The notes below the pieces were generated by a model. It did not search any database, was not told the DNA's origin, and was given only the letters and a program-made list of their open reading frames with translations. A DNA stretch of 64,000 nt, taken from the NCBI RefSeq assembly GCF_000332155.1, contig NZ_KB235904.1, forward strand, positions 292,648-356,647, read 5' to 3'. Both the position numbers and the translations under genes were made by a program. Shown here in pieces: positions 55,776-64,000 of the stretch (position 1 is its first letter; the number at the start of each line of letters is the position of its first letter). Source of the stretch: Kamptonema formosum PCC 6407 (GTDB lineage: Bacteria > Cyanobacteriota > Cyanobacteriia > Cyanobacteriales > Microcoleaceae).

Positions 55776-56354
55776 ATGATCGTCACGCAAGTTGAAACTA
55801 AAACCTACACGGCTGAGGAATATTTAGAAGCTGAAATTAATTCTCAGGATCGGCATGAGTTGATCAATGGAGAGATTGTTCTAATGACGGGTGGTACACC
55901 GAATCACAATGAAATCACCAGCATCTTAAATGCTATTTTGAGGGTGAGTCTCAAGGGTAAACCTTACAGTATTTTTGCATCAGATCAACGCCTTTGGGTT
56001 CCCCAATTTAATAATTATACTTACCCAGATGTGATGGTGGTAGCACGACCGATTGAACTCCAATCTGGACGCACGGATACAATTACCAATCCTCTGCTGA
56101 TCGCCGAGGTTCTATCTAAAAGTACCAAAGCTTACGATCGCGATGAAAAGTTTGCTGGGTATCGCAGTCTTCCTAGTTTTCAGGAATATTTATTAATCGA
56201 TCAATACCGGGTACAGGTAGAGCAATACTTTAAAACTGAAGCGAATAAGTGGATATTTTCAGAATATAGCAGTATCGACGATCGGCTGACATTAACTTCT
56301 ATTCCTGTAGAAATTTCGCTGGCCGATTTGTATGAAAATATCGAGTTAAACTAA
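55776..56354 (+). CDS. Uma2 family (putative restriction-like) endonuclease
   Basis: 192 aa from ATG 55776, with AGGAG ten bases upstream. It starts VETKTYTAEEYLEAEINSQD and has ELINGEIVLMTGGTPNHNEI, YTYPDVMVVARPIE, and LLIAEVLSKSTKAYDRDEKF then YRSLPSFQEYLLIDQ, the Uma2 core. The PD-(D/E)xK-type acids are the Asp in PDVMVV and Glu in IAEVLS. Uma2 genes are multicopy in cyanobacteria, with no proven function. Followed by the MBOAT gene after 32 bp. Confidence 0.9.
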   Translation: MIVTQVETKTYTAEEYLEAEINSQDRHELINGEIVLMTGGTPNHNEITSILNAILRVSLKGKPYSIFASDQRLWVPQFNNYTYPDVMVVARPIELQSGRTDTITNPLLIAEVLSKSTKAYDRDEKFAGYRSLPSFQEYLLIDQYRVQVEQYFKTEANKWIFSEYSSIDDRLTLTSIPVEISLADLYENIELN

Positions 56355-56386
56355 CAGTTAATAATTGCTTAGCAATAACCATTAAT

Positions 56387-57856
56387 ATGACTTTTATTTC
56401 TTTAAAATACGCTTATTTCCTACTGATTACTCTAGTAATTTACTGGCTAATTCCTAACCGAAGATGGCGGCTGTTTGTGATGCTGGCGGCCAGCATCAGA
56501 TTCTATGCTTTCCTACAAATAGAGTACATCCCTCTACTATTAATCGGTATTTTATTTAATTACCGCTTGGCAAAAGCGATAGGAGAACCTCTTGACTGGC
56601 GGATTGCCAATGAAGCTTGGAACCGCCGCCGTTTCCTCCTTCTGTGGCTGGGAATTATCATTAATATTTCACTATTATTAGGCTTTAAATATGTGCCTTT
56701 TTTCTTGACTTCCATCGGTACATTTTTTAATTTGCCAGTTGCGTTAGATAGTGCTAGGTGGGTAAACACTAATGTAATTTCTCCTTTAGGACTGAGTTTC
56801 TTTTGTTTTGAGTGCGTTGCTTACTTGATTGATGTATATCGAGGTGCTCCTGCTGCTAATTCCCTGCTGCAATTTGCCTCTTACAAGTTCTTTTTCCCCA
56901 AACTAATTTCTGGCCCTATTACTCGCTATCACAATTTGCTCAGTCAGCTCAAAACGTTAAAATTTCCGACGCACGATGGAATTGCTGAAGGACTTTGGCT
57001 GATTGCTTCTGGTGCGGTAAAAAAAGGAGTTTTTGCTGATAACTTGGGTAAGTTAGTTACCCTCAGTTTTGATAATTTACAGAGGGCTGGTAGTGGGGAT
57101 TTATGGTTAGCGACAATTGCTTATGGACTGCAATTATATCTAGATTTTAGCGGCTATGTTGATATGGCTCGCGGTACTGCTTTACTGATGGGTTTGAGTT
57201 TGCCCCAAAATTTTGATTTTCCTTATTTCAGTGTTAGTATTGCTGATTTCTGGCGGAGATGGCACATGAGTTTAGGCGATTGGCTGCGGAATTATCTATA
57301 TTTTCCGTTGGGTGGTTCGCGGGTAGGCTTAGTTAGAACTTGTCTGAATTTATTGATTGTCATGCTGATTGCAGGAATTTGGCACGGGGCGGCTTGGGGG
57401 TTTATTATTTGGGGATGTTTGCATGGTTTGGCTTTAGTAGTTCATCGCCTGACGGAAGTTATTTCTAAGCAGTTATCGCTGGAAAGTTTTTGGCAAAGTT
57501 TGCCTGGGATTTTGGTGGGTTGGTTGTTGACTCAGGGCATGGTATTTGCATCTTGGATATTTTTTAGACTCCCGGATTTAAAAATTTCTGGGTTAGTATT
57601 TTCACATTTTTGGGGACATAATGCGGATGTTCAATTTGCTCAGAAAGTTTATATTGAGTCTCTAGGTTTAGAGCGATTTCAGATAAGTTGGATGGTGGCC
57701 TTGGTGGTGGTGGTTATGGGAATTAGTTACACTCTGCACCGAGGTTTGAAGTTGCAGTTAAATTGGCCTTTAAAGTTGATTTTAGTACCGTTGTGTTTCC
57801 TTGCTTTAGCTTTGGCACCGGAGGGTGGTTTACCTTATATTTATTTTGATTTTTAA
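56387..57856 (+). CDS. MBOAT family O-acyltransferase (AlgI-like)
   Basis: 489 aa, about 11-12 membrane helices. The MBOAT signature is FWRRWHMSLGDWLRNYLYFP (residues 286-305) and the catalytic His in IAGIWHGAAWGFIIWG. These proteins move acyl groups across the membrane onto polysaccharides or cell-wall polymers together with an SGNH-type partner; the DUF1574 protein encoded 4 kb upstream is of the kind that could serve, but they are not in one operon. Substrate unknown. Confidence 0.9.
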   Translation: MTFISLKYAYFLLITLVIYWLIPNRRWRLFVMLAASIRFYAFLQIEYIPLLLIGILFNYRLAKAIGEPLDWRIANEAWNRRRFLLLWLGIIINISLLLGFKYVPFFLTSIGTFFNLPVALDSARWVNTNVISPLGLSFFCFECVAYLIDVYRGAPAANSLLQFASYKFFFPKLISGPITRYHNLLSQLKTLKFPTHDGIAEGLWLIASGAVKKGVFADNLGKLVTLSFDNLQRAGSGDLWLATIAYGLQLYLDFSGYVDMARGTALLMGLSLPQNFDFPYFSVSIADFWRRWHMSLGDWLRNYLYFPLGGSRVGLVRTCLNLLIVMLIAGIWHGAAWGFIIWGCLHGLALVVHRLTEVISKQLSLESFWQSLPGILVGWLLTQGMVFASWIFFRLPDLKISGLVFSHFWGHNADVQFAQKVYIESLGLERFQISWMVALVVVVMGISYTLHRGLKLQLNWPLKLILVPLCFLALALAPEGGLPYIYFDF

Positions 57857-58073
57857 GATTCTTAACTAAGATAAATTCCGGCTGCTGATATGCAAACTCT
57901 CCAGGGTAAACGCATCTAAATTAAGTTGACATAAAATCATATTTGTGCCTAACTATTATCTGAGAAAAGCATTCTTAAAACTCTTAAATCTGATGCGATT
58001 AACCCAGTTAAAATCGAGCTTTAAGAACTTCTGAATTCTTAAAGCTGAATCAATTTAGATCGGAAATCCGTTT

Positions 58074-58255
58074 TATAGCAACCGCCAAGGTGGTTAGGAC
58101 ATTTTAGTTTCCTCAAACCCTTAATTCCATTCCCTTCTTCCTCTTCTTTCCTGAGCATCAGAGCATCGTAGTCCCTCTTTTCCCCTTCTTCCTCTTCTTC
58201 CCCTAGCCCCTAGCCCCTAGCCCCTAGCCCCTAACCGCCTTGGCGGTTGCTATAG
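58074..58255. repeat. 182-bp MITE-like element with 24-bp inverted ends
   Basis: TATAGCAACCGCCAAGGTGG at 58074 and its inverse CCGCCTTGGCGGTTGCTATA at 58236, differing at one base over 24. The inside is CTTCTTCC and CCCCTAG repeats. Parts of the same element occur at 1591-1714 and 43534-43651. Confidence 0.85.
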
Positions 58256-58265
58256 TTTTCGAGCG

Positions 58266-58760
58266 TTAGCTGGCAGAGTCTAAAATTTGAACTAAATAAT
58301 TATTATCCATTCCCGCCAGATACCGCTTCATTTTTAAACTTCCTTTAAATCCTTTTTCCTGTTTCAGTAAATTGACAGCTAAACGACGTAGAAGAGCAAA
58401 ATTTTCAGGAGAATGATCTTTACGAATGCGGCTCTTGTCTTCAGAAAAAGTAACATCCAATGTCCAATGTAAGCTATTTTCAATACCCCAATGACTGCGA
58501 ATTGCTTGAGAAATCTTCTCAGCATTACTGGCTAAACTACTTAAATAAAACCGAACTTCTGTGGTAGTTTTATTCCACAAACGTCTTTCACTTACGACCA
58601 TCACAATCGTTTTTAATCCAGTCCATAATGATTGATTATAAAGAGGTGGTAACTCCGAGACTGCCACTGTCCAAATTTGTCTTTTTTCAACTCGATGATG
58701 CCCTCCTTCTATTTGTTGATAATAGCTATGCTCTCTACCAGCAAACTCTTCTTTCGGTGT
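58266..58760 (-). pseudogene. 3' fragment of an ISAs1-family transposase
   Basis: About 160 residues of the transposase C-terminus: HHRVEKRQIWTVAVSEL, LKTIVMVVSERRLWNK, the conserved AIRSHWGIENSLHWTLDVTF, and NFALLRRLAVNLLKQEKGFK. The catalytic Glu in WGIENSL is present; the first two acidic sites and the whole N-terminus (about 200 aa) are missing. The 5' end abuts a truncated GGDEF gene near 58755. Confidence 0.85.
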
Positions 58761-59423
58761 TTTCGAGATATTAGCGATCGCAAGCAAGTGGAAAAAATTT
58801 TAACTGATTACAATCGAACGCTAGAACAACAAGTTGCCGATCGCACCGTCGAACTCCAACGTGCCAATCAGGAATTATCGCGCTTAGTAAATTTAGACGG
58901 ATTGACCCAGGTTGCGAATCGCCGCCGCTTCGATTACTATCTGGCTAGAGAGTGGCAACGACATCTACGAGAACAGCAACCTTTAGCACTGATTCTCATG
59001 GATATTGACTATTTTAAACGCTACAACGATCGCTACGGACACCAGCGCGGAGATGATTGTTTGATCCAAGTGGCGCAGGCGATCGCTAAAATTCCCAAAC
59101 GTCCTACAGATTTAGTTGCTCGTTACGGTGGTGAGGAGTTTGTGGCGATTTTGCCGAATACAAATGCAGAAGGTGCGTTAATCGTGGCAGAATCTATACG
59201 AATGGCGATCGCTGCGATCGCTATTCCCCACCCCAAGTCGGAGGTAAACCCATACTTGACGTTGAGTTTGGGTGTTACCAGTTTAATTCCCAGCTTAGAT
59301 ATGAGATTAGAGGATTTAATTGCTAACGCAGATCGAGCCTTGTATCTAGCCAAAAACCAGGGACGCGATCGCGCGATCGTTGTGATTCACCCTCAAAACT
59401 GTCCGCAACCTTTCACATCTTAA
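58755..59423 (+). pseudogene. Diguanylate cyclase (GGDEF), 5'-truncated by ISAs1 relic
   Basis: The frame begins in the middle of a PAS-type end, FRDISDRKQVEKIL, followed by a coiled coil (DYNRTLEQQVADRTVELQRA) and a complete GGDEF domain of about 160 residues. Active site RYGGEEF, substrate-binding MDIDYFKRYNDRYGHQRGDD and inhibitory RPTD (RxxD, five residues before GGEEF) are intact. Residues upstream of FRD match no family and come from the transposase. The original gene must have had an N-terminal sensor, now lost. A fusion transcript could still make an active cyclase; an upstream ATG exists at 58677. Its stop overlaps the xseB stop by 4 bp. Confidence 0.75.
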
Positions 59424-59647
59424 AATCCAGGTTCATCGTTTAAAGTTTCAATTAATAAATTCATTTGCTCTTTACCCTCAACCAAAAAAGTTTCGCACTG
59501 CTGCAAATATTCTACAGCCATTGCGAATTGCTCAAAAACTTCCTCTAAAAGGAGTTCTCCTGATTCAACTCGATTAATAATTTCTTCAAGCTGAGCCACT
59601 GTCGTTTCATATTTCCAGTCAGACTGGCGTTGTGAAAAATCAATCAT
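59420..59647 (-). CDS. xseB: Exodeoxyribonuclease VII small subunit
   Basis: 75 aa, matching family length. [20 protein letters not shown] (residues 12-31) and [20 protein letters not shown] give the two antiparallel helices typical of XseB. It forms exonuclease VII with XseA, which lies 170 bp upstream. Start ATG 59647. Confidence 0.93.
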   Translation of the reverse strand: MIDFSQRQSDWKYETTVAQLEEIINRVESGELLLEEVFEQFAMAVEYLQQCETFLVEGKEQMNLLIETLNDEPGF

Positions 59648-59831
59648 TTTAAGTAGAAGGAAGAAGGAAGAAGGAAGAAGGAAGAAGGAAGAAGGAAGAA
59701 AAATTTAGTTATCTAGGAGAAAAAGAAGAAGGAAGAAGGAAGAAAAATTTAGTTATCTAGGAGAGAAAGAAGAATGTTTATACAGTCAGCTTTTTAGCCA
59801 TCGTTATCTTATGTTTAATTAGGTGGATTTA
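59648..59831. repeat. AAGAAGG heptamers and dispersed repeat between xseA and xseB
   Basis: Heptamers 59652-59700; TTTAGTTATCTAGGAGA twice (59703, 59747); then the long copy of the dispersed repeat ending GGTGGATTTACTTA, which runs into the xseA stop. It separates genes that are usually adjacent. Confidence 0.85.
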
Positions 59832-61015
59832 CTTATCTCTACAATCTTGACTTTAAGCATACCGCGATTCAACTTAATAGTTAATTCTTCTCCAGGAGCT
59901 AACCCCTCAGTCGAGCGCGTCAGACTTCCGTCATTTTGTTTTACGATCGCATAACCTCTTTGTAACACAGCTTGAGGGTCAAGTGCCGCTAACTTTTCTC
60001 GTAACATTTGACACTGTACAGTTGCCTGTTGTAAACTTCGCGATGTAGAAGGCAGACGTTTTAATCGATGCTTTAATCCTTGACATTGTGCTTCTGATTT
60101 GTATAAACGCTGCTCTACAGCTTCTATTAATGTTCGCACTCTTTGGCGATGTTGAATATATAAATTAGCAATATCTGGCACAACTTTTTCAGCGGCGGCG
60201 GTGGGAGTGTGAGCAGTTTTATCGGCAACTAAGTCCGCTAAAGATTCATCTCTTTCGTGACCAATACCTGCGATCGTGGGGATAGAACAATTAGCGATCG
60301 CGCGTACCACCCGTTCGTCATTAAAACAAGCCAAATCTTCCACAGCGCCGCCACCCCGTGCTAAGATAATTACATCAGCACGACCATCTAATTCTACTCT
60401 TTCAATTGCTGTGGCAATAGAAGCTGGCGCTAATTCTCCCTGCACCAAAGCAGGTGATAATAATACCCGCAAACCGGGATATCGCTGAGTGAGAGTGCGT
60501 TGAATATCTCCCCAAGCAGCAGCAGTTGGTGAAGTGACAACAGCCACAGTTTGAGGATGTATTGGAAGCGATCGCTTTCTGGTAGGATCGAACAAACCCT
60601 CAGCATCGAGGCGCGATCGCAACTGCTGGTAACGCAGAGCTTGCAACCCTTCCCCCGCCGGTAGCGCTTGCCAAACATTCAATTGATATTCTCCCCGCGC
60701 TTTATAGACGCGGATGCTTCCCAAAACTATCAACTGTTCCCCTTTGACTGGCAATTGTACCAACTTTTCCCGCTGAGAGTTCCACGTCACGCAGCGAATC
60801 ACAACCGGATTGTCGCGATCGCATAGAGTAAAAAATAAGCCACTGCGGTATTCTGAGACACTCGATACCTCCCCCGTTACCCAAACGAGGCGCAGATAGC
60901 TGTCATCTTCCAACAATGCTTGAATGTAAGAAGTAACTCCAGCGACAGACAAAGCCGTATCAGGAATGAGGCGATCGGGAATAAGTGAAGTCATGGATCG
61001 GGAAAATTTAATCAT
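59819..61015 (-). CDS. xseA: Exodeoxyribonuclease VII large subunit
   Basis: 398 aa; ATG 61015 or ATG 60994 are both possible. Cuts single-stranded DNA into short pieces together with XseB. OB-fold N-terminus (LVWVTGEVSSVSEYRSGLFF), then the catalytic region VVTSPTAAAWGDIQRTLTQR, LARGGGAVEDLACFNDE and IAGIGHERDESLADLVADK, then coiled coil. The last ten codons (MLKVKIVEISKST) lie in the edge of the repeat. Full length for cyanobacteria. Confidence 0.94.
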   Translation of the reverse strand: MIKFSRSMTSLIPDRLIPDTALSVAGVTSYIQALLEDDSYLRLVWVTGEVSSVSEYRSGLFFTLCDRDNPVVIRCVTWNSQREKLVQLPVKGEQLIVLGSIRVYKARGEYQLNVWQALPAGEGLQALRYQQLRSRLDAEGLFDPTRKRSLPIHPQTVAVVTSPTAAAWGDIQRTLTQRYPGLRVLLSPALVQGELAPASIATAIERVELDGRADVIILARGGGAVEDLACFNDERVVRAIANCSIPTIAGIGHERDESLADLVADKTAHTPTAAAEKVVPDIANLYIQHRQRVRTLIEAVEQRLYKSEAQCQGLKHRLKRLPSTSRSLQQATVQCQMLREKLAALDPQAVLQRGYAIVKQNDGSLTRSTEGLAPGEELTIKLNRGMLKVKIVEISKST

Positions 61016-61128
61016 TACTATCTAACTGGTAAGATCCGTATCAATAGCAATATTCTAATATTCTAATTATAGGCTACTATTTATAATGTACAAAACTCAA
61101 GTTGTTGATTAATCTCACCGAAAATCAA

Positions 61129-61812
61129 ATGATTTCACTGACTATGCTACGCCAACAGGCGGCTACCATCGGCATTACCGAGGCAGAAGCAAAAAAATAT
61201 GGCGATCTTCGACATAAAAGAACTTGGACGCTAGCAATCGAACACCATCAGCAAAACGCACTTTCTCCTCAACAAACCCCGTCAATATCACCAATTGAAC
61301 TGAATGATGATATTGAAGCCATAGCCAACGAATATGAATCTCCTCCTGATGAAGTAATACAAACAGATTCTACACCAAAAGCGCTTAACTCACCTCCACC
61401 AAGTAATATTAAATCCTCGGAGATAACCAAGCAAGATGGAGCTTTTGAACAAGTTGTTAAAAATCATATTAAAGCGCTAAGAATAGGATCGGGATTGAGT
61501 GAAAACCAGTCTCATTCGCCGATAAAAGATTGGCTTTGTCCAGAATGCGGCGGACAGGAATTAAACTGTTACCTGTGCAGAGGTGTAGGCAATATCGATG
61601 AGATTGCAGCTATAGGTTGGACACTAGCCTATATGGAAATGCTAGGCTGTTCTCCCACCGAAATAGCACCCCTAAGAAGTTTATCTCCTTCACCCAATAC
61701 CTTGAAATTGAGTCTAGAAGTCTGTCTCACTATCAAACAAAGTACCGAGATTTTAAACCGTACCGAGAAGTGGGTACATCAGCAATTAGTTCCATCTCTC
61801 TCTCATGTTTAA
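61129..61812 (+). CDS. Unknown protein with a zinc-ribbon-like Cys4 motif
   Basis: 227 aa from ATG 61129 (TTG upstream and ATG 61144 are alternatives). N-terminus (MLRQQAATIGITEAEAKKYG, DLRHKRTWTLAI) resembles a SAP- or HeH-like DNA-binding helix pair, an impression only. A disordered, Pro-rich middle (50-110). Then LCPECGGQELNCYLCRGVGN with Cys 137, 140, 147 and 150, and a helical end. No family recognised; possibly DNA-related because of neighbour xseA, divergent. Confidence 0.65.
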   Translation: MISLTMLRQQAATIGITEAEAKKYGDLRHKRTWTLAIEHHQQNALSPQQTPSISPIELNDDIEAIANEYESPPDEVIQTDSTPKALNSPPPSNIKSSEITKQDGAFEQVVKNHIKALRIGSGLSENQSHSPIKDWLCPECGGQELNCYLCRGVGNIDEIAAIGWTLAYMEMLGCSPTEIAPLRSLSPSPNTLKLSLEVCLTIKQSTEILNRTEKWVHQQLVPSLSHV

Positions 61813-61862
61813 TATAGCAACCGCTTTCGTCTGGATGATAGCACTACCATACATACATTGTT

Positions 61863-62699
61863 TTACTTGGCTCGTTTCTGTTCGCTTCGCATCCGCAGAA
61901 ATTCCGCGAACACAGCTATCCCTCCTGAGACTAGCATTAAGATTACACTCAGAGCATTAATATCAGGCTTAACCCCAGTCCGAATCCGGCTAAAAATTTC
62001 TAGGGGTAGAGTTGTTGAACCGCTTCCTGCTGTGAAACTGGCAATTAAAAAGTCATCCATACTGAGCACAAAAGAGAGCAAGCATCCAGATACAATCCCC
62101 GGCATTAATTGCGGCAACAAAACCTTTATAAAAGCTTCCACCGGAGTTGCCCCTAAATCGAGAGCAGCTTCTTCTAAATAGGGATTAAGATCGGCTAACC
62201 TCGTAGAGACAACCAGACCAACATAAGCTAGACAAAACACTATATGAGCCGCTACAATTGTCCATAAACTCAGAGGAATAGCTACTGCTGCTAAAAATAC
62301 TAGAGTAGCAACTGCGATCGCGATATCGGGAATAATTAGCGGCAAATAGGAAACGCCTTGATACAAACTCTTACCAGGAAACTTGTAACGAGCCAAACCT
62401 ACGGCCATTAAAGTACCGAAAACTGCGGAAATTCCGACAGCACAAAAAGCCACAATTAAGCTATTTTGTAGTGCCCCTAAAATCCTCGCATCGTTAAATA
62501 ACTTGACGTACCAATTTAAAGTAAATCCTTTCCAACCAGCACTAAATGGAGACTTATTAAAACTATAAAAACTCAGTACGAAGATGGGCAGGTACATATA
62601 GAAAAACATCAAAGCTGCAAATACAACCTGCCAAGAAACCCGAAATTTAGGTTTGGGGTGCAACATATCTAATGGTAATTCCTCCTCTTGATTGCTCAC
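61863..62699 (-). CDS. potC: Spermidine/putrescine ABC transporter permease PotC-like
   Basis: 278 aa from GTG 62697-62699, which has GGAG five bases upstream. Six membrane helices. The EAA loop contacting the ATPase reads EEAALDLGATPVEAFIKVLL (residues 178-197), followed by PQLMPGIVSGCLLSFVLSMD, typical of PotC. Forms the membrane channel with PotB. It overlaps nothing; a 67-bp repeat-filled gap separates it from potB. PotA and PotD are outside the window. Confidence 0.87.
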   Translation of the reverse strand: MSNQEEELPLDMLHPKPKFRVSWQVVFAALMFFYMYLPIFVLSFYSFNKSPFSAGWKGFTLNWYVKLFNDARILGALQNSLIVAFCAVGISAVFGTLMAVGLARYKFPGKSLYQGVSYLPLIIPDIAIAVATLVFLAAVAIPLSLWTIVAAHIVFCLAYVGLVVSTRLADLNPYLEEAALDLGATPVEAFIKVLLPQLMPGIVSGCLLSFVLSMDDFLIASFTAGSGSTTLPLEIFSRIRTGVKPDINALSVILMLVSGGIAVFAEFLRMRSEQKRAK

Positions 62700-62726
62700 A
62701 GCTTCTCCATCAAGTGATTTTTGTAA

Positions 62727-62764
62727 TAGTTAACAGTTAACAGTTAACAGTTAACAGTTAACTG
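62727..62764. repeat. TAACAGT heptamers between potB and potC
   Basis: Five copies in the intercistronic gap, a place where heptamer repeats sit inside a presumed operon. Confidence 0.85.
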
Positions 62765-62766
62765 AT

Positions 62767-63702
62767 TTAGATTGCTTTGCGATCGCCATACTTCAGCAAA
62801 AGCGCGATCGCGATACTCACAGCAAAAATTAACACCATACTCATAGCAGATCCCAGCCCCCAATTTTGAGTTGCTCCCAAAAATTGATTGTAAATCAATC
62901 TAGCCGAAGTCATGCTGGAAGCGCCCCCCAACAATTCTGGATCGACAAAATCTCCCAAACTGCTGATAAATACTAGCAAAGAACCAGCCGCAATTCCAGG
63001 CATAGTTTGCGGTACAGTCACTTTCCAGAAAGTTTCTACAGGATTCGCACCCAAATCCGCAGATGCTTCCAGCAACCGCCGATCTAGCTTTTCCAGAGAA
63101 GCGTAGAGAATTGTAACGATATAGGGTAAATAGCTATAGGTCATACCAATTAAAACAGCAGGACTGCTATTGAGCAACTCTACAGGGGGGAGCCCTAACC
63201 CCGTCAGCACCGTATTGAGTACACCCGTAGGTCGCAGTATGGTAATCCAAGCATAAGATCGTAACAGAGAAGAAGTCCACAGCGGCAGTACAAAGCCCAG
63301 CAAAATTAAATTTCGCCACCGCTTTGAGACATTAAGGGCAATCCAGTAAGCAACTGGAAATCCTAATAGTAAACAGAAGAAAGTTGTACCACTTGCGAAA
63401 GACAAAGATCTACCAATTACTCTTAAGTTAGTCCAAGAGAATTTAGACAACTGGCATTTATCAAAGCCAAAAACGCGGCAATAGTTTTCAATTCCCGAAG
63501 GATTTACCAAATCTCCTGGTTTAATATTGGGTACTAAACTTAATTCTAAAATAACTAGAGTTGGTAGTACCAGCAATAGAGCTAACCATAAGCCAGAAGG
63601 CCCCAGCAATGTGAAAGGCCCGATTAACTTTGACCAAATTTGACCAACAATAGTTTTAAATCCAGAATTAGGTTGCGAAGAATTTTTAGTCGATACAGCC
63701 AT
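62767..63702 (-). CDS. potB: Spermidine/putrescine ABC transporter permease PotB-like
   Basis: 311 aa, six helices plus a polar start (STKNSSQPNSGFKT). Contains LLPTLVILELSL-type helix 1 and the EAA loop LEASADLGANPVETFWKVTV then PQTMPGIAAGSLLVFISSLG. The partner is potC, 67 bp downstream. Assignment to polyamines rather than another small cation rests on the B/C pair and family resemblance. The first gene of the operon, with the dispersed repeat just upstream. Confidence 0.87.
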   Translation of the reverse strand: MAVSTKNSSQPNSGFKTIVGQIWSKLIGPFTLLGPSGLWLALLLVLPTLVILELSLVPNIKPGDLVNPSGIENYCRVFGFDKCQLSKFSWTNLRVIGRSLSFASGTTFFCLLLGFPVAYWIALNVSKRWRNLILLGFVLPLWTSSLLRSYAWITILRPTGVLNTVLTGLGLPPVELLNSSPAVLIGMTYSYLPYIVTILYASLEKLDRRLLEASADLGANPVETFWKVTVPQTMPGIAAGSLLVFISSLGDFVDPELLGGASSMTSARLIYNQFLGATQNWGLGSAMSMVLIFAVSIAIALLLKYGDRKAI

Positions 63703-64000
63703 AATTGGTAATTGGTAATTGGTAATTGGTAATTGGTAATTGGTAAGTAGAAGGAAGAAGGAAGAAGGAAGAAGGAAGAAGGAAGAATGCTTATACAGTC
63801 AGCTTTTTAGCCATCCCGATCTTATGTTTAATTAGGTGGATTTACTTAATTGGTAATTAGCGATCATTAGCTGTTGGTTGTTATTTTGTGTTTTTTTACT
63901 ATCAACTATCAACTATCAACTAATAACTATCAACTATCAACTATCAACTAACAACTAACCACCAACAACTAACAACTAACAACTAACCACTAACTATTCA
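63703..64000. repeat. Repeat-filled spacer at right edge
   Basis: Six TAATTGG (63704-63744), AAGAAGG heptamers (63749-63785), dispersed repeat (63785-63848), then CTATCAA and CTAACAA heptamers (63898-63998). No gene found. Confidence 0.88.

Noticed and set aside
1-64000. tRNA and rRNA genes
   Set aside because: I looked for cloverleaf landmarks such as GGTTCGAATCC and for rRNA sequence in spacers and saw none; a tRNAscan-SE run would be decisive.

Overview
The window looks like chromosomal DNA of a filamentous, non-heterocystous-type cyanobacterium (an Oscillatoriales-like genome, for example Microcoleus, Oscillatoria or Kamptonema). The signs are the very frequent HIP1 octamer GCGATCGC in genes and spacers, heptanucleotide tandem repeats (STRR-type) in most spacers, flavodiiron proteins Flv1/Flv3, large multidomain kinases of the cyanobacterial type, a 1029-aa PEP carboxylase, and cyanobacterial families such as DUF1574. 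The genus is an inference; no rRNA or tRNA gene was found.

Layout. 1-6.3 kb: 5' end of a PhnD-like binding lipoprotein, an M28 peptidase, a coiled-coil protein, alpha-glucan phosphorylase, a DUF262 remnant and an AlkA-like glycosylase. 6.3-9.4 kb: three 93-bp tandem repeats beside a truncated RAYT transposase, then DUF2231, a small acidic protein and an FAD oxidoreductase. 9.4-13.8 kb: flv3, an unknown 209-aa gene and flv1 on the minus strand. 14.0-15.0 kb: a DUF4325/PIN pair with a frameshifted PIN gene. 15.1-28.2 kb: a signalling island with a GAF histidine kinase, coaX, a 1798-aa Ser/Thr kinase/ATPase/histidine kinase, a hybrid kinase and a receiver-kinase, with a fossil kinase fragment inside. 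28.4-42.4 kb: mainly housekeeping (hydrolase, Nudix, Bcp, argH, SpoIIE phosphatase, ftsY, nusB, DUF502, ald, a secreted protein, a sensor kinase). A probable tnpB 3' relic with a structured RNA and a terminator lies at 30.7-31.0 kb. 42.6-44.9 kb: two damaged insertion sequences side by side. 45-64 kb: ppc, a DUF1574 protein carrying minisatellite inserts, a zinc metalloprotease, Uma2, MBOAT, an ISAs1 relic joined to a truncated GGDEF gene, xseA/xseB, an unknown zinc-ribbon protein and potB/potC.

How it works together. Flv3 and Flv1 form the light-dependent O2 photoreduction system; the gene between them overlaps flv1 and may serve it. glgP, ppc, ald and argH are central carbon/nitrogen metabolism. 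The three tandem kinases can plausibly form one phosphorelay. xseA/xseB and potB/potC are two-subunit sets.

The most distinctive trait is genome plasticity. Spacers are packed with heptamer repeats, palindromic MITE-like elements and decayed transposons, and the same spacer repeats appear inside reading frames (DUF1574 protein, GAF kinase) without breaking the frame. I found no clear new defence or biosynthetic system. The best leads are the flv3-flv1 middle gene, the DUF4325/PIN pair, the structured RNA near 30.9 kb, and the repeat-into-gene insertions.
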